Positions 50,501 through 61,073 of a DNA stretch of 64,000 nt are shown piece by piece. Source of the stretch: Mugil cephalus (lineage: Eukaryota; Chordata; Actinopteri; Mugiliformes; Mugilidae); assembly GCF_022458985.1 (NCBI RefSeq), contig NC_061782.1, positions 12,913,672 through 12,977,671 on the forward strand, read 5' to 3'. A model generated the notes under the pieces. The model was not told the DNA's origin. It worked only from the letters and a program-made list of their open reading frames with translations, and did no database searches. How positions within the stretch are numbered: position 1 is the stretch's first letter; the number at the start of each line of letters is the position of its first letter. The position numbers and the translations under genes were made by a program.

Positions 50501-51520
50501 CATTTCCTAAACTGTTGCTCAAATACCAGTAAGTGGTAGTCACAAGGTTGATGGCTCATTCAATAAATCATCAATAAAATTTTTAACAGGTCATGCTTAT
50601 GTTAGTAATTCTTGTTGCACGCAGTAAGATAAAGAAAGCCGTATCCTTTAATGCTTTTTATTGTATTATGAAAAAATCTTTGCATCGACGACACTTCTCT
50701 TGCCTTGTGCAGCCATAAATCTGCTGCTTTAGAGGGTTGAATTCAGCGACAGGCGTTCCTCTGATTCCTCATGACTTCTCACTGTAAAGCATTTAGAACA
50801 TGTGAGGAATTTACTCTCCTTTTTTTTTTTTTTCCTCCTCTCAATCACAGGAGAGCAGAAAGTTTTTGAACTGTCTGCTGGACTACTTCCTTGCTTTCGC
50901 TGCCTGGGCAAAACTTGTGGTAAGAAAAAATAAAAACATTCTCGTCTCTGTCTCTGATAAATGTTTGTGAACCCACGGGTTGTCATCTCCTTCCACTGAT
51001 GTGTTCCTCAGATCACAACGCAGGTCGGCCGCTGCGGCCCTCTTGCGGGAACTGTAGACTCCGTGGAGGTCATCGTCTGTGCATACACGGTGGAGTCTCT
51101 GGTGAGGACTGGATGCTGTTCTCCACCTGGTTTATTTTTGGCCGGAGAGTAGGATGTCATGAGCATATTTGTGTCTTTCCCCATTTCAGAATGCGTTCTG
51201 GTTCAGTCTGGGCTGGTGCATCCTGTTCTTCATCCCCAGCATCATCTTTTCCATGAAACTGGCCAAGTACTACAGGAGAATGCATGAATCAGATGGCTTT
51301 GAGTGAGTAGCGCAAACACGCGTCAGACAGATCGATTCACGCACATGTCCTCACAAAATTGGCTCCACGGATTGATTCGTCTGTGACGGCCTGCCTCTGA
51401 CCTCTCTCTGTTGATGTCTCCGTTTCCAGCGACCACATACCCATGAACAGCATCCCCATGAACGGCTTCCCCATGAACGGCTACCCCATGAATGGCTTCC
51501 CACGGGCACAGATGAAATGA
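41577..51520 (+). CDS. prominin-family pentaspan membrane glycoprotein (prominin-1/3-like)
   Basis: Cholesterol-binding protein of plasma-membrane protrusions. Twenty-three coding exons: 41577-41820, 42871-42944, 43200-43405, 43930-44050, 44503-44566, 44659-44748, 45621-45817, 46419-46493, 46726-46789, 46899-47055, 47136-47288, 47362-47485, 47572-47663, 48237-48321, 48858-49001, 49494-49562, 49671-49760, 49872-49925, 50021-50101, 50851-50919, 51012-51101, 51190-51302, 51430-51520. They give 848 residues, within the family's usual length. Order: signal peptide (about 1-28); TM1 (about 112-134) followed by [12 protein letters not shown]2 (about 158-180); a large extracellular loop; TM3 (about 432-455); TM4 (about 478-508); a second loop; TM5 (about 784-809). 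The motif LMPLVGFF at TM1 and [10 protein letters not shown] after TM5 match human PROM1. N-glycosylation sequons include NLT, NET and NQT. The tail carries repeated PMNG units. The intron after exon 4 has a GC donor. The paralogue (prom1, prom2 or prom3) is not settled. Confidence 0.93.
41821..42870 (+). other. prominin intron 1 (coding)
   Basis: AT-rich intron with a 10-base direct repeat (GGTGGGATGAAA, about 41907-41930) and no recognised exon. Confidence 0.7.
43430..43720. repeat. fish interspersed repeat copy in prominin intron
   Basis: Text such as CAAAGGTCACTGTGACGTCA and repeated CCAAAAGATCAAAAGTCAA resembles a repeat seen in many fish genes. This is from memory, not a search. Confidence 0.5.
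44749..45620 (+). other. prominin intron 6
   Basis: Contains poly(T)/poly(A) runs. No gene was recognised on either strand. Confidence 0.7.
48365..48751. mobile_element. 387-bp non-autonomous DNA transposon with terminal inverted repeats
   Basis: The left end TACACCAATCAGCCACAGCA and the right end, read on the complement, TACACCAAACAGGCAGAACA form inverted repeats of about 28 bases. The outermost TA on both sides fits a TA target duplication, as in Tc1/mariner elements. It lies in the prominin intron between exons 14 and 15 and has no coding capacity. Fragments of the same family lie at 39288-39565 and 52385-52580. Confidence 0.75.
50102..50850 (+). other. prominin intron 19
   Basis: The largest late intron of the gene, without recognisable exon or repeat family. 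Confidence 0.7.
51430..51520 (+). other. prominin last exon with tandem PMNG repeat
   Basis: The last exon encodes five successive (I/F/Y)PMN(S/G) units ([21 protein letters not shown]) from a 15-bp tandem repeat, then PRAQMK and stop. This cytosolic tail differs from the PROM1 and PROM2 tails I know. Confidence 0.85.
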
Positions 51521-52380
51521 ACTGAGAGTGCGGCCGCTGCACGGCGCACACTGAAAAATCACGTTACTTGAATCATTTGTGTTTTAAATTGGAGTTTTCA
51601 CCACAGTGTGGAGAATCAAAGACATTTCTATAGTGACCACAGTGGTCCTAAAATGTGTTTTACATAGTGTACTTAAATAGACCTCAGGGGGGGACACAGG
51701 ATATAAGGGAACCTGCAGGGATTTTTTATTGTTGTTTTAAATCAGAGCCTTATTTTGTGTTTTGTATTACTTAAATGTACATTTCATGTATGAACTGAAC
51801 CATTGCTGAATTGCGAGAGAACACTACGCTTTATATTTCAAACTGAGGCTGATTTTAGTTGAGAGTTTAAGCTCATTCATGTGAATGTCGATGTGTGGAT
51901 TGAGTCTCTGTCTGCCCGTCACTGTATTTTTGGCAACTTTATTCTGATGGGCAACATTTTCTAACTGAATTCTTAGTCTTATTTGCACTAATATTGAAAT
52001 TCTATGTGTGTGAATCACTGAATGAAAACACTTATCTAACGGGAGGTTTTGCCACCGTATCACTACTGTACTTTGCTAACGTGTTGTTTGCCACGACATT
52101 GCCATGAATACTGTTTTTGACTGAATAATTCTTCGATTTGATGATGACGATGATTGTTTTTGTATGACTTTGTACTTTGTACTAGTAGATTTTGTGTTTT
52201 ATCTCCCATTACACAGCACTTTGAATGGTCTGTTTGCTCAGTGTGACTAAAAGATTGTGAACATTTCTCCAGCTGCAAATTACTGAGTAAAAGCGAATGA
52301 CTGAGTCTGCTGTTCCTTATCTCTGAGAATGGTTGCGAACCGTGACAGTTGTTTTCGTATTGGACATTTGTAGCACTATA
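51521..52380 (+). other. prominin 3'UTR (end not defined)
   Basis: AT-rich downstream sequence. I see no AATAAA before 52381; an ATTAAA lies at 52639-52644 beyond a transposon fragment. The real mRNA end is therefore uncertain. Confidence 0.45.
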
Positions 52381-52384
52381 CACT

Positions 52385-52580
52385 AATCAGGCATAACATT
52401 ATGACCATCTTCCTTGTGCCTCCGAGACAGCTGGGACTAATCAGACAATAGTCTTCTGAGGGTGTCCTGTATTGTCTGCCAACAGAATGTTGTTAGTGGG
52501 GGGGGGGGGGGGGGGGGGGGGGGGCTTAGGTTCCCATGGGTTGAGGGGAGGGACTTCTGTGGATCATCCCACAGATACCT
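52385..52580 (-). mobile_element. truncated copy of the TIR element, inverted, with poly(G)
   Basis: The start TACACTAATCAGGCATAACA is the same terminal repeat, and the body matches the complement of the right half of the 48365-48751 copy (for example GAGGGTGTCCTGT and CCCATGGGTTGAGGGGAGG). It is truncated at its far end. Confidence 0.65.
52498..52524 (+). repeat. 27-base poly(G) run
   Basis: An uninterrupted G27. The matching site in the 48.6-kb copy is a run of only six C, so the run expanded in this copy or is an assembly error. Confidence 0.9.
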
Positions 52581-52689
52581 TGTGCTGTTTTTCATGAATG
52601 AAAATGTTTTGATCTATTGTGATAAATCCTACTTTTACATTAAAACATAAGTGATAATAAGCTGCTAATGAAATCTGATGCAAATGTCT

Positions 52690-53301
52690 AATCACATCAC
52701 AGCAGCTCAGTCCGCTTAGGCATCGAGATGTGGTAAAAAACGATTCTGCCACAGTTCAAATATCCGCATCAGAAACAAGAAGAAAGGTGATTTAAGTGAT
52801 TTTGATTATAAGTATTTCAGAACCTGCTGATCTGGTCGGAGTTCAAAATTCCTCGTTGATGTCAGGTGTCTGGGGAGACAGTAACTCAAATAAGCAGGTA
52901 GGCAAAAGAGCATCTCCGGACACTCATCGAACACTAAAGACCAAGTGAGTGCTGTTTAAATGTCGCAATGAATCTTCCCAGAGTATTGTAACTGACCCCA
53001 TCCATCCATGTCTTACGGCCATGTGCCAATCTTTCGATGGATATCTCCAGCAGAGCGAACCATGTCACGAAGCCTAATTCATCTCAGACTGTTCTCCAGG
53101 ACACGATGATGAATAGTTCACTGTACTCACATGGCCCCCGCAGTCATCAGATCTCAATCTAATAGGTGGAACAGGAGATTCTCATCCTGGATGTTCAGCC
53201 GACAAACTGCGTGATAATGTCCTGTTAATATGGACCAAACTCTCCTGTAAATGACATGTTATCAACAAGATGTATCTAATAGGGAGCTTAATGAGTGTAT
53301 A
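52690..53301 (+). mobile_element. Tc1-family transposon relic with remnants of transposase
   Basis: Remnants in the order expected of a fish Tc1 element: an early segment around AAGAAAGGTGATTTAAGTGA (about 52782), TATTTCAGAACCTGCTGATC (about 52813), a middle segment (CATGTCACGAAGCC about 53061), the DDE-region remnant CAGATCTCAATCTAAT (about 53147) and a terminal TATCTAATAGGGAGCTTAATG (about 53273). Large internal deletions and frameshifts make it non-functional. Recognised from memory of the repeat. Confidence 0.75.
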
Positions 53302-53499
53302 CAGGTATAACGGACACATGGAAAATGTTTAAGCACCAGGTCAGCTAATTTTACATATATTTTTACACAAGGGGCAGTATCAGCAAAAAGGACATGAGCA
53401 GGACTGACAAAGTGATCAGAAAGGCTGGTCATGTTATTGGCTGTGTGAGCTGGAGATGTTTGTCTCGGTGGGGGACAGGAGGACACTGGACAAAATCAT

Positions 53500-54189
53500 C
53501 AGTGGTTCCCAACCTTTTTTGGTCAGATCCCCCGACTACTTGTATCTAAGAACAGCATCACCCAGCTTCATACATTTACTCTCCATCCTTCTGACAACAG
53601 TGACACCAGCTTAATAACCTAAAAACTTCTATATTCTAACTCTAAATTTTAAGACTTACGAAATCAAATGAGGAGAAAAAATAAGTTTGGTACACTGACA
53701 CCTTTGCTGGACATTAAAATATTCGCAGCAGTTTTTATTATTTTTTTTTTTAAATTTTGGAAACAGTAATTTCTGAGTTTGACAACTCTGAGCTAATTTT
53801 TATCCCAAATTGTCATGAATGCAGCATCAGCTGCAGCTGGATCTCAACCAAACTCTCCAAACTCTGCCCTCACCCTACTTCTGATTGGCCAGTGGAAAGC
53901 TGCGTTACTCTCGTTCCATTGGTCGAACTCAATTGACTGCTCGAACCTGAAAATAACTCTTTATCAACAAGTTGTTTTTTTTCTAAATGTTGATCGGAGA
54001 TCCAGCAAGGTGTTGGAATACTTTAATCCCTGGATATTGTACATATAGGAAGACACACGCACTACTGGTTTAAATGTGGTGACTGGTGAAGCAGGTGAAA
54101 ACTGACGCTGGGCCCAGATCAGACAAGTTTTGGCGCACCTCCTGTGACCCCCCTCAGGGGGGATGCGGACTCCACGTTGCGAACCACTG
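53500..54189. mobile_element. hAT-type non-autonomous element (690 bp)
   Basis: The left end CAGTGGTTCCCAACC and the right end GCGAACCACTG are inverted repeats with the CAG..CTG ends typical of hAT transposons. No open frame for a transposase is present. No clear 8-bp target duplication survives, so the ends are old. Confidence 0.65.
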
Positions 54190-56759
54190 TTCGACATCAT
54201 GGACAATGTGTCACACGCACTTCACCGTGTAGTGCATGTAGTGTATGTTTACTCCTACATGTAGCTGATCACTCCAGGAAAACATGACATTTTGAGACCC
54301 AAACAAGTGTTCTTGTATCAGATGGAAAAGTGTTGCTTCATTGATAGATTGGAGATGGGCGTTGGCCACGGACATAAACCACATCTGATGATAGTAGATT
54401 TTCCACAATGCTGAATCCAACATCTCTTGCCAAGTCTGCATCCTGAACCAGGAAGCTGATAAGGGCAGATTTTTTTTTATTTTATTTTTTTGAAAATATA
54501 CCCTTCCTGTTAATATGTGCGCCCAAAACATAAAGATTGATTTAATACTATGTCATTTAGCTGTAATGTCAGCATTCAGACTTAACTCAGCTTTCTTACT
54601 CTTGTGTGATTTATAAATTTGAACCACACATCCATGCAAACAGACCAACAATACATCAGCCCATTCTATCTAAAACATCATCAGATATGTTAACAGTCTA
54701 CAGATGTGTTCACTTACTGCAAGGCTATTGGTTAACATCGCAGATCAGAAACTTCTCAGATAGTTTTTTCTTAAGCACAGGAAGTTATTATAGCACATGG
54801 GTCGAGGGTTAAGAAAAAAAAACTGTGTGAGTAATAGAAAGTAATTCTTTTTACCATTAAACAGAGCAGATACACTTAAATTTAATTATTGACTTAAAAC
54901 CTGCAAGCATGCCATTCTGGAAAATCAGTCAGAGTATGAACGTAATGATACTCTTTTAGGGGAAACTCCAAACTCAATATGAAGATAACGTTACACAAAG
55001 AGGACACAAATTGGACGCAACATTATGGTAATTAAACTAAAGATTTAAAAGCCATCATCAAAACTAGATTAAGAAATGCAGTTTAATGTAATCGTTCTCC
55101 TCCGGGCGCATTAATCTGTGCCGATCTGTAGGACACACTCAAGCAGGGGTCAGAGCGGCCGGGGCGGGAGGGCCCGGGCATCTGTTCAGACGTACTGTTG
55201 TTTGCATAGGATGCCGTCTATAATTAGAACAAGTGTATCGATGGCGTTACGGCACCAGCGCGACTCAAAAACCTTGTAATTAGACACGCCGCACGCAGGG
55301 AAAATCAATCAGAACCGAAAGAGGAAGAAAGACAGGAATAAAAAATGTTAGGTATCAGGTTATGCGAGTTTCTGCACCTCTCTTGTGTGTTGTCCCACTT
55401 TCGAAGGACTCTTATTGCCCTCTACCTCCAACAGACAGAAGACACCACAGTCCACTTTCCACCCACCACTCCACCGATTATACCTTCACATCCGCGTGTG
55501 GAACCTTCCTATTTGCCAGGAGAATCACACACACACACACAGACATGAAGTCAGCGTCCCACCCCTGCTAAGACTTCTTACATTCCTGTTACAGTCCTCG
55601 GGCCACGGAGGCATTCACACACTCAAATCCCTCCACCCGCACACACACACACACACAGACGACTGCAGCTGTAAGTGGATTTACCCATGGAAAGGGATAT
55701 GGTGGAACCAAGAAATGGGGGCAGTGGATCACATGAATGGATAGCTGTGTTCACAAGAGCTTTAAAATTATACAAGACAGTTTTTCAGGTTAGACTTAAC
55801 CGCAAACAGCAGAGTGAATAAACCTGCGAGAGCACACGGGCCCCGACATTTTAGCGGAGACTGAATACGGTAGTGTGATCTGTCAGTTATTTGTTGTGCA
55901 GCAGCGTGAAAGAAATATGCTGACAGAGCCGAACCACCCTTAAACGCTTTCATCTCGTGGGAACGAGGATCTCAGCAGGTAGACGTTACGCTCTGAAAGC
56001 ACCTTTAAAATCTCTATCTTTTCAGTCTCCAGTGCGTCAGGGAGACGTGTAACTATATAGTAAAGTCAATAAAGTTAAAAGCGCAATGAAAGCAGTGTCA
56101 ACACAATTTAATAAAGCTCGTGGCAGCCAACAGAGGTTTTATCTTTAGTTTAATAGCGTACAGCATCTGTTCATAAATACATTTTTATGTATTTAACACT
56201 GCTTAAAAGTGACCAGAAGAAAACAAAGTGTGCAAACTTTGTCAGGCAAACACAGGAGGAGGTCCTATATGTTGGCAGCAGGAAGAAGCTGGAGGCAAAT
56301 TAATGATTAATTTTCGTTTACGTCTGGTAAACAGTGAAACCTTGACCTGAAGTCAGCTGTGCATATTTTTTATCTCGTGTTATTGACTGCACAGAGATTT
56401 CGCATCCCACATTAAAACACAGATAACACTTTCGTATTGAAATGAAAAAAACAACAACGACTTCTGATTGAAGAGGTCATTCTGAGATAGAATAGACAAT
56501 GTCTTTCTTCAGAATATGACTGAAGCTGCGGCTGAAATGTGACACTACCCTGTAAATGAGGAGCAGCACAGTGGAAGGCACTCGGACTTGCCATGCAGCA
56601 TTTGGGAGTCTGATTGTCACTGAATTCCTCAGGACCTTGCAAGGCCTGTCGCTATGATTATCAGCAGTAAAATAAATAGTTTGTCACGTTGGGCTCCATG
56701 TAGGGTTTATTTACAAAAAAGAGGAATTAACAAATGCATCAAAGCTAAATAGGCACGTC

Positions 56760-56804
<45 letters not shown>

Positions 56805-57800
56805 CCAGCGTTTCATCAGAAAACATTCATCAGACGCATCAAAAGTGCAGCTCAAACAATACTGACTGGTGTGACGTAGGGGCAAGTAGACAGAGGCCCG
56901 ATCGTCTCTAATGACATTACCCTCACTGGGTGCATGAAGAAGGCGTATGTGGCCTTATGCAAGGAATTAGCTCTGAAATTGAATTTGAAGTCGAACTGTG
57001 AGTCAGTTTTACCCTGTGTTCTGTCTGGAATGTCCTGTGAGACGGACAAGATGGAGTCCAGGGAGAAAAATGGGCGACGGGGGCGGCCGTTACAGGTTCG
57101 GTTTACTCTGAAGCCCGACTGGTAAGGTGGAGCCAGGAGAAAACGGATTAATGTTAATGAGAAAACAGAACCTGTTAAACGCAACCCTAAAAGTCAGTGA
57201 AAGGATCTGGAACTCCCCTTTTTCCTCCTTCCTCTTCCAAACCGTAACCCGCTTAAAGCAAACACAAAGGGCAGCTTTTCTAAACACAATCAGTAGACTA
57301 CAAGCACGCCTGCAAGTGAAACTAAGCTATTTCTGGCTTAAAGTAGCATGTCAGCAAATCAATACGGCAAACCCCTAGAAATAGCAGTTCAGGCCTGATC
57401 AGCTGAGTTAATACAATATATTATTATTAATATTTGATGGTCTTTTAACACAGGTTATTCAATGCAGGGACATTCTCATCTACATTTAAGGCTTAAGACA
57501 TAAATAACATTGCAGGTGAAGTATATACACATTAGGATTTAAAAGTATTTACACTTGTAGGATATTCAGTAGTCATTTTATAGTTTCTTGTTGTCTTAAA
57601 CTGACATTACCGATATGTTTAAAAACAAACAAATAACTGCACTACACCGATGGACACTGACATTCTGATATTATTCTGCTTTAGCACGATTGTCGACACG
57701 CGCACTGTTTCTCTGGTCTGGTCGTTTTCAGACTCTGGTCAGAAAACGTGGAGAATGTTTTTAGGAGACGGTTTCTGTTCTCCATTTTGGGTGCGTTCGC
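54190..57800. other. gap between the prominin gene and hps6 stop
   Basis: No coding exon was recognised. It includes the hps6 3'UTR side, CA repeats (about 55527-55541, 55638-55656) and a TA microsatellite. On the minus strand an AATAAA at 56711-56706 could end hps6. About 55090-55320 is GC-richer with TAATTAG motifs and may be regulatory. Confidence 0.55.
56763..56802. repeat. (TA)n microsatellite
   Basis: About 20 TA units, read directly. Confidence 0.95.
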
Positions 57801-60593
57801 TCAGACTGGGTTGGCAGGTAGTGAAACACGGGCTTGTTGAATGGCCGTGTGCGTGCGCGACTGCTGTCCAGGTGTCTCCGGAAAGAGAGCTGGGGCGTCG
57901 CGGTTGCACGGAGCCGAGTCCGTGCCGGGACCTGAGACGGCGGCGGGCTGCTCTGCGGGCTGGCGAGGAAGTGTCGGAGGGGGGAAGGACGGCGACTGGA
58001 GGATGTCAACGTAGTGCTGGCTGGGCTTGGTCTCCCTTTGGAGCACTTTCCTCAGCAGGGGCTTTAGCAGCCCGATGGTCAGCTGGGCGCTGTGAGAGTC
58101 GGGGAAAGGGGCAGGAGACGAGGACGTCGCGCCGGACATAGAGAAAGAAGAAGAGTGACAGGGGGTGTTGGGAGACGGGAGGTTTTTTAGAACCAAGTTG
58201 AGGATGGTGGTGACGGTGAAGTCCTCGGGGCACAGCGTCCACAACAGGTCCAGGTAGGGGTCCAGGTCTCTGTGCTGAGCGACCTCGCACAGCAGAGTAG
58301 TGAAAATCTCCTTGTTGAGCAGCGGGCTTAGCTTACAGAACTTGCAGGCCTGCTTGGTGACCTGCTCCCACTGCTGCTTCCCAATCAGGATCCTCAGCGC
58401 CTGCAGGATGGCGTTGGGCCGCCCGCTGACCAGCAGCAGCTCCACCTCCAGGTTCTGGTGCAGCTCCCTGTCCGTCTTCGAGCCGGACAGGACGGCAAGC
58501 GCTCGTTTATAGAGAGGCACGTTGTTCTCCCCGCCCTCCCCTCCTCGCCCGCTGGAAAAGCTCCAGGAGGAGGACGCCAGGCTCAGGCCCAAGCCTGCCG
58601 AGCCCTGCTGCTGCTGGGCGAGCTCGAGGAACCTGGGGAGCCAGCTGGGCTGGAAGTGAAAAACCGACTGGCAGAGGAGCTCAAACACGGGCAGGCCGGG
58701 GGAGTTTGTAGGTTTGGCTTTACAGTTGGCGATGTGGTCACCTTTAAGGCTGTGGTTGTATTTCGTCCCGCCGTTTGTGAATGGAACAGAGGCGGTGGGG
58801 ATGGTAGCCGGGGCAGGGCTCAGGACAGTTTTCCACACATCTGGAGGAGCCTTGCTGGACAGAGAGGCCTCCCCGTTGTAGTGTAGCTGCAGAGCAACCT
58901 GAGCTGCCCTCCACGCCTGGCAGGGGAACGTGCTGAAGATGGAGTTGAGGTAGAGCAGACCCTCTTTATCCAGCTCGGCAGATGACAGCAGCCTCACTAC
59001 TTCCTTCTCAACCAGACTCTCGCACAATGCCTCCACCTCTTTAACACTCGCCCTCACCAGACTCCCCTTCAGCTCTTCTAGGGAGACCAGAGCCTTGAGC
59101 TCGGCCTCCAGAGAGCCCGTCAGCTTGTCCTGCCCTCCCGGATATCCACCGCCTCCATTCTGAGACGGCTCCGCTCCCTTCTGCCTCAACCCCGCGCTGA
59201 GGTAGTTCCTGAGGATGGTGGCTAAAGAGATGGGAGCCTGGAATCTGCCTCCTTCCTTCAGTGTGTCCACGGTGAGCTGGGTGCTGCTCAGGCTCCTCTG
59301 CTGGTAGTATTTACAGGCCTCTTCAAACACAGCCTCGACCAGGAGGGCCCCAGGGTGAATGATCTCCACTGTGCCGAAGCCAGAGACTTTAGCCTTAGAT
59401 TCTCTGGAGTCTGTCTCTGTACTCACCACCATAAAAAGTCCAGTTTCTGAGATCAAGTGAGGCGTCCGGCTTTCAGCCCGGTTCACGTACAACAACCCCT
59501 CTCTCTTCAACACGATCTTTTCCAGCTCTACGCCGCAGTTCAAGTCTATCAGATGCAGGTTTTGGCCGATCAGCAGCGCCAGAGTGTCCTGGTACATACA
59601 CAGGCTGGTGTGAGTGCCGTATTTTGCCAGACAGTTGTCCGCCGGCTTGTACACGTGCCGCAGAGTCCCGTCTTTCTGCAGGAGACACAGCCATCCCGTG
59701 CTGAGCAGCAGCAGCAGCCCTCCGCAGGCGGCTGGACAGAAGTCGTAGATCTCAGGCGGCTCCAGAGCTGATATGTATCCTAAACAATCTGTTACCAGCT
59801 TCTTGAAGTCGGACTCTTTGGCAGAAAGCTTTTTCAGGGGCGTGCTTCTGCACGTGGTGCAGACTGTGATGGAGTCGTGGCGAGGGGACCAGGAGAGGAA
59901 AAATTTGGAGATGCTCAACAGCGGCTCCTCTTTCACATCGGGGAGGAGGTGCACGTGATCACCTGAGCTGATGGCTGTGAACTTAGGATTGTTGTGTAGG
60001 GCGATCTTCACCCCTCCCAAGCTGACGGCCCCCTCCTCCACCTCAAAGTCACGCCTGCAAACACAGTATCTGAGCTTATTCCTTGTGGAGCTGAGGGCCT
60101 GGGAGCTTTCGGAGGGGGGACGCTCCTCACACCAGATGATAAGATTGGAGCAGACGCACACAGATACAACTCTGGCCCGGGGGCTGTTACACAAGTCTGA
60201 TGTTTGCAGGAGATGCCAGCCAGCTTTGCACTCCTGGAATTTCCAAAACTCAGCTTTTCCATTCTCATAAACCACCGCCACAACCGCCGTGCCTCTGCTG
60301 CTACTGCTCTTATTGTTGTTGTTATGAGCGTCCAGATATAAAATATCCACAATGGGAACAGTTCTCGTGAGCCACAAATCCAGCTTCTTCTGGTTCTGAG
60401 CCAGCGGAGGTCTTTCATACTTGTCAAAAGTCACAAGACCGACCTTAGGCTTGCTGAGGATGACATGAATGTGACGTCCATCAGGGCTCAGACGAACATT
60501 TGACAGGCTGTCAGAGAGCTCCATGTCACTCAGCTCTTTGCTGCCGATATAGTCCCTGAAATCTGACAGCTGCTTCAACACGAACCGCGCCAT
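57801..60593 (-). CDS. hps6: BLOC-2 complex member HPS6 (Hermansky-Pudlak syndrome 6 protein), intronless
   Basis: Subunit of BLOC-2, which directs cargo to lysosome-related organelles such as melanosomes and dense granules. It is one uninterrupted frame, as in mammals. Two ATGs are adjacent (60596 and 60593) and an in-frame TGA lies directly upstream, so the start is fixed; the second ATG has the better context and gives 930 residues. Blocks shared with human HPS6: SPDGRH near the N-terminus, VWCEER-like IIWCEERPPSE, VFEEACKYYQQRSL, PPDVWKTVL, PVFELLCQ, ELAQQQ, LLLVSGRPNAILQALR, AQHRDLD and LTIGLLKPLL. The human protein is 775 residues; the excess is in internal inserts and a C-terminal extension of about 52 residues after PPPTLPRQ. 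Compared with neighbours it is GC-rich and has no repeats. Confidence 0.96.
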   Translation of the reverse strand: MARFVLKQLSDFRDYIGSKELSDMELSDSLSNVRLSPDGRHIHVILSKPKVGLVTFDKYERPPLAQNQKKLDLWLTRTVPIVDILYLDAHNNNNKSSSSRGTAVVAVVYENGKAEFWKFQECKAGWHLLQTSDLCNSPRARVVSVCVCSNLIIWCEERPPSESSQALSSTRNKLRYCVCRRDFEVEEGAVSLGGVKIALHNNPKFTAISSGDHVHLLPDVKEEPLLSISKFFLSWSPRHDSITVCTTCRSTPLKKLSAKESDFKKLVTDCLGYISALEPPEIYDFCPAACGGLLLLLSTGWLCLLQKDGTLRHVYKPADNCLAKYGTHTSLCMYQDTLALLIGQNLHLIDLNCGVELEKIVLKREGLLYVNRAESRTPHLISETGLFMVVSTETDSRESKAKVSGFGTVEIIHPGALLVEAVFEEACKYYQQRSLSSTQLTVDTLKEGGRFQAPISLATILRNYLSAGLRQKGAEPSQNGGGGYPGGQDKLTGSLEAELKALVSLEELKGSLVRASVKEVEALCESLVEKEVVRLLSSAELDKEGLLYLNSIFSTFPCQAWRAAQVALQLHYNGEASLSSKAPPDVWKTVLSPAPATIPTASVPFTNGGTKYNHSLKGDHIANCKAKPTNSPGLPVFELLCQSVFHFQPSWLPRFLELAQQQQGSAGLGLSLASSSWSFSSGRGGEGGENNVPLYKRALAVLSGSKTDRELHQNLEVELLLVSGRPNAILQALRILIGKQQWEQVTKQACKFCKLSPLLNKEIFTTLLCEVAQHRDLDPYLDLLWTLCPEDFTVTTILNLVLKNLPSPNTPCHSSSFSMSGATSSSPAPFPDSHSAQLTIGLLKPLLRKVLQRETKPSQHYVDILQSPSFPPPTLPRQPAEQPAAVSGPGTDSAPCNRDAPALFPETPGQQSRTHTAIQQARVSLPANPV

Positions 60594-60599
60594 CATTCA

Positions 60600-61073
60600 C
60601 TGTGTCTAAACGAAGCTGTAGCTCGTATGAAAACGTATTAACTAGGCAGCTAGCTGGTGTGGCACATGAATCTGACCTCGGGCTCCGGAGCGGCTAAGAA
60701 GCGAGCGGCAGCGGCAGCAGCAGCAGCATCATCCCGTTAGGTCCTGAGGTGACAGGCTTCATCCCGATAACACGCCCGCGGAAGGATACATCCACCGTAA
60801 CCCCATGTCGGTAGACGGCTAAGCTGTTAGCTAACAGAGACCTTTCAGTGCGTCTTAAGTCCAAGTCGAGACAGACACAGTAGTCATGCCCATGCTATGT
60901 GCTAGCACTCCCCTCAACATCACGGGATTGTTAATTTCCGGATACCGACGATGTTTTGCGTAGGGGGAGGAGCCGAGAGCGGCGTCACGGAGCCGTGCAA
61001 AGATTTTGCGCAGGCATAGAGAGAGACAACTGTAGACACACAGAGGTCCTCAGCCACGGGTTGAGAAAAGCAG
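60600..61073. promoter_or_regulatory. possible bidirectional CpG-rich promoter and divergent first exon
   Basis: The 470 bases upstream of hps6 are CpG-rich. On the plus strand an untranslated stretch (about 60970-61073) ends in a very strong donor AAAAGCAG/GTGAGT. This looks like the first exon of a divergent transcript. In human, ARMH3 (C10orf76) lies head-to-head with HPS6, so this may be its non-coding first exon. That assignment is inference. Confidence 0.35.

Noticed and set aside
58458..58886. 142-codon plus-strand frame antisense to hps6
   Set aside because: It is a shadow of the conserved hps6 coding sequence on the other strand.
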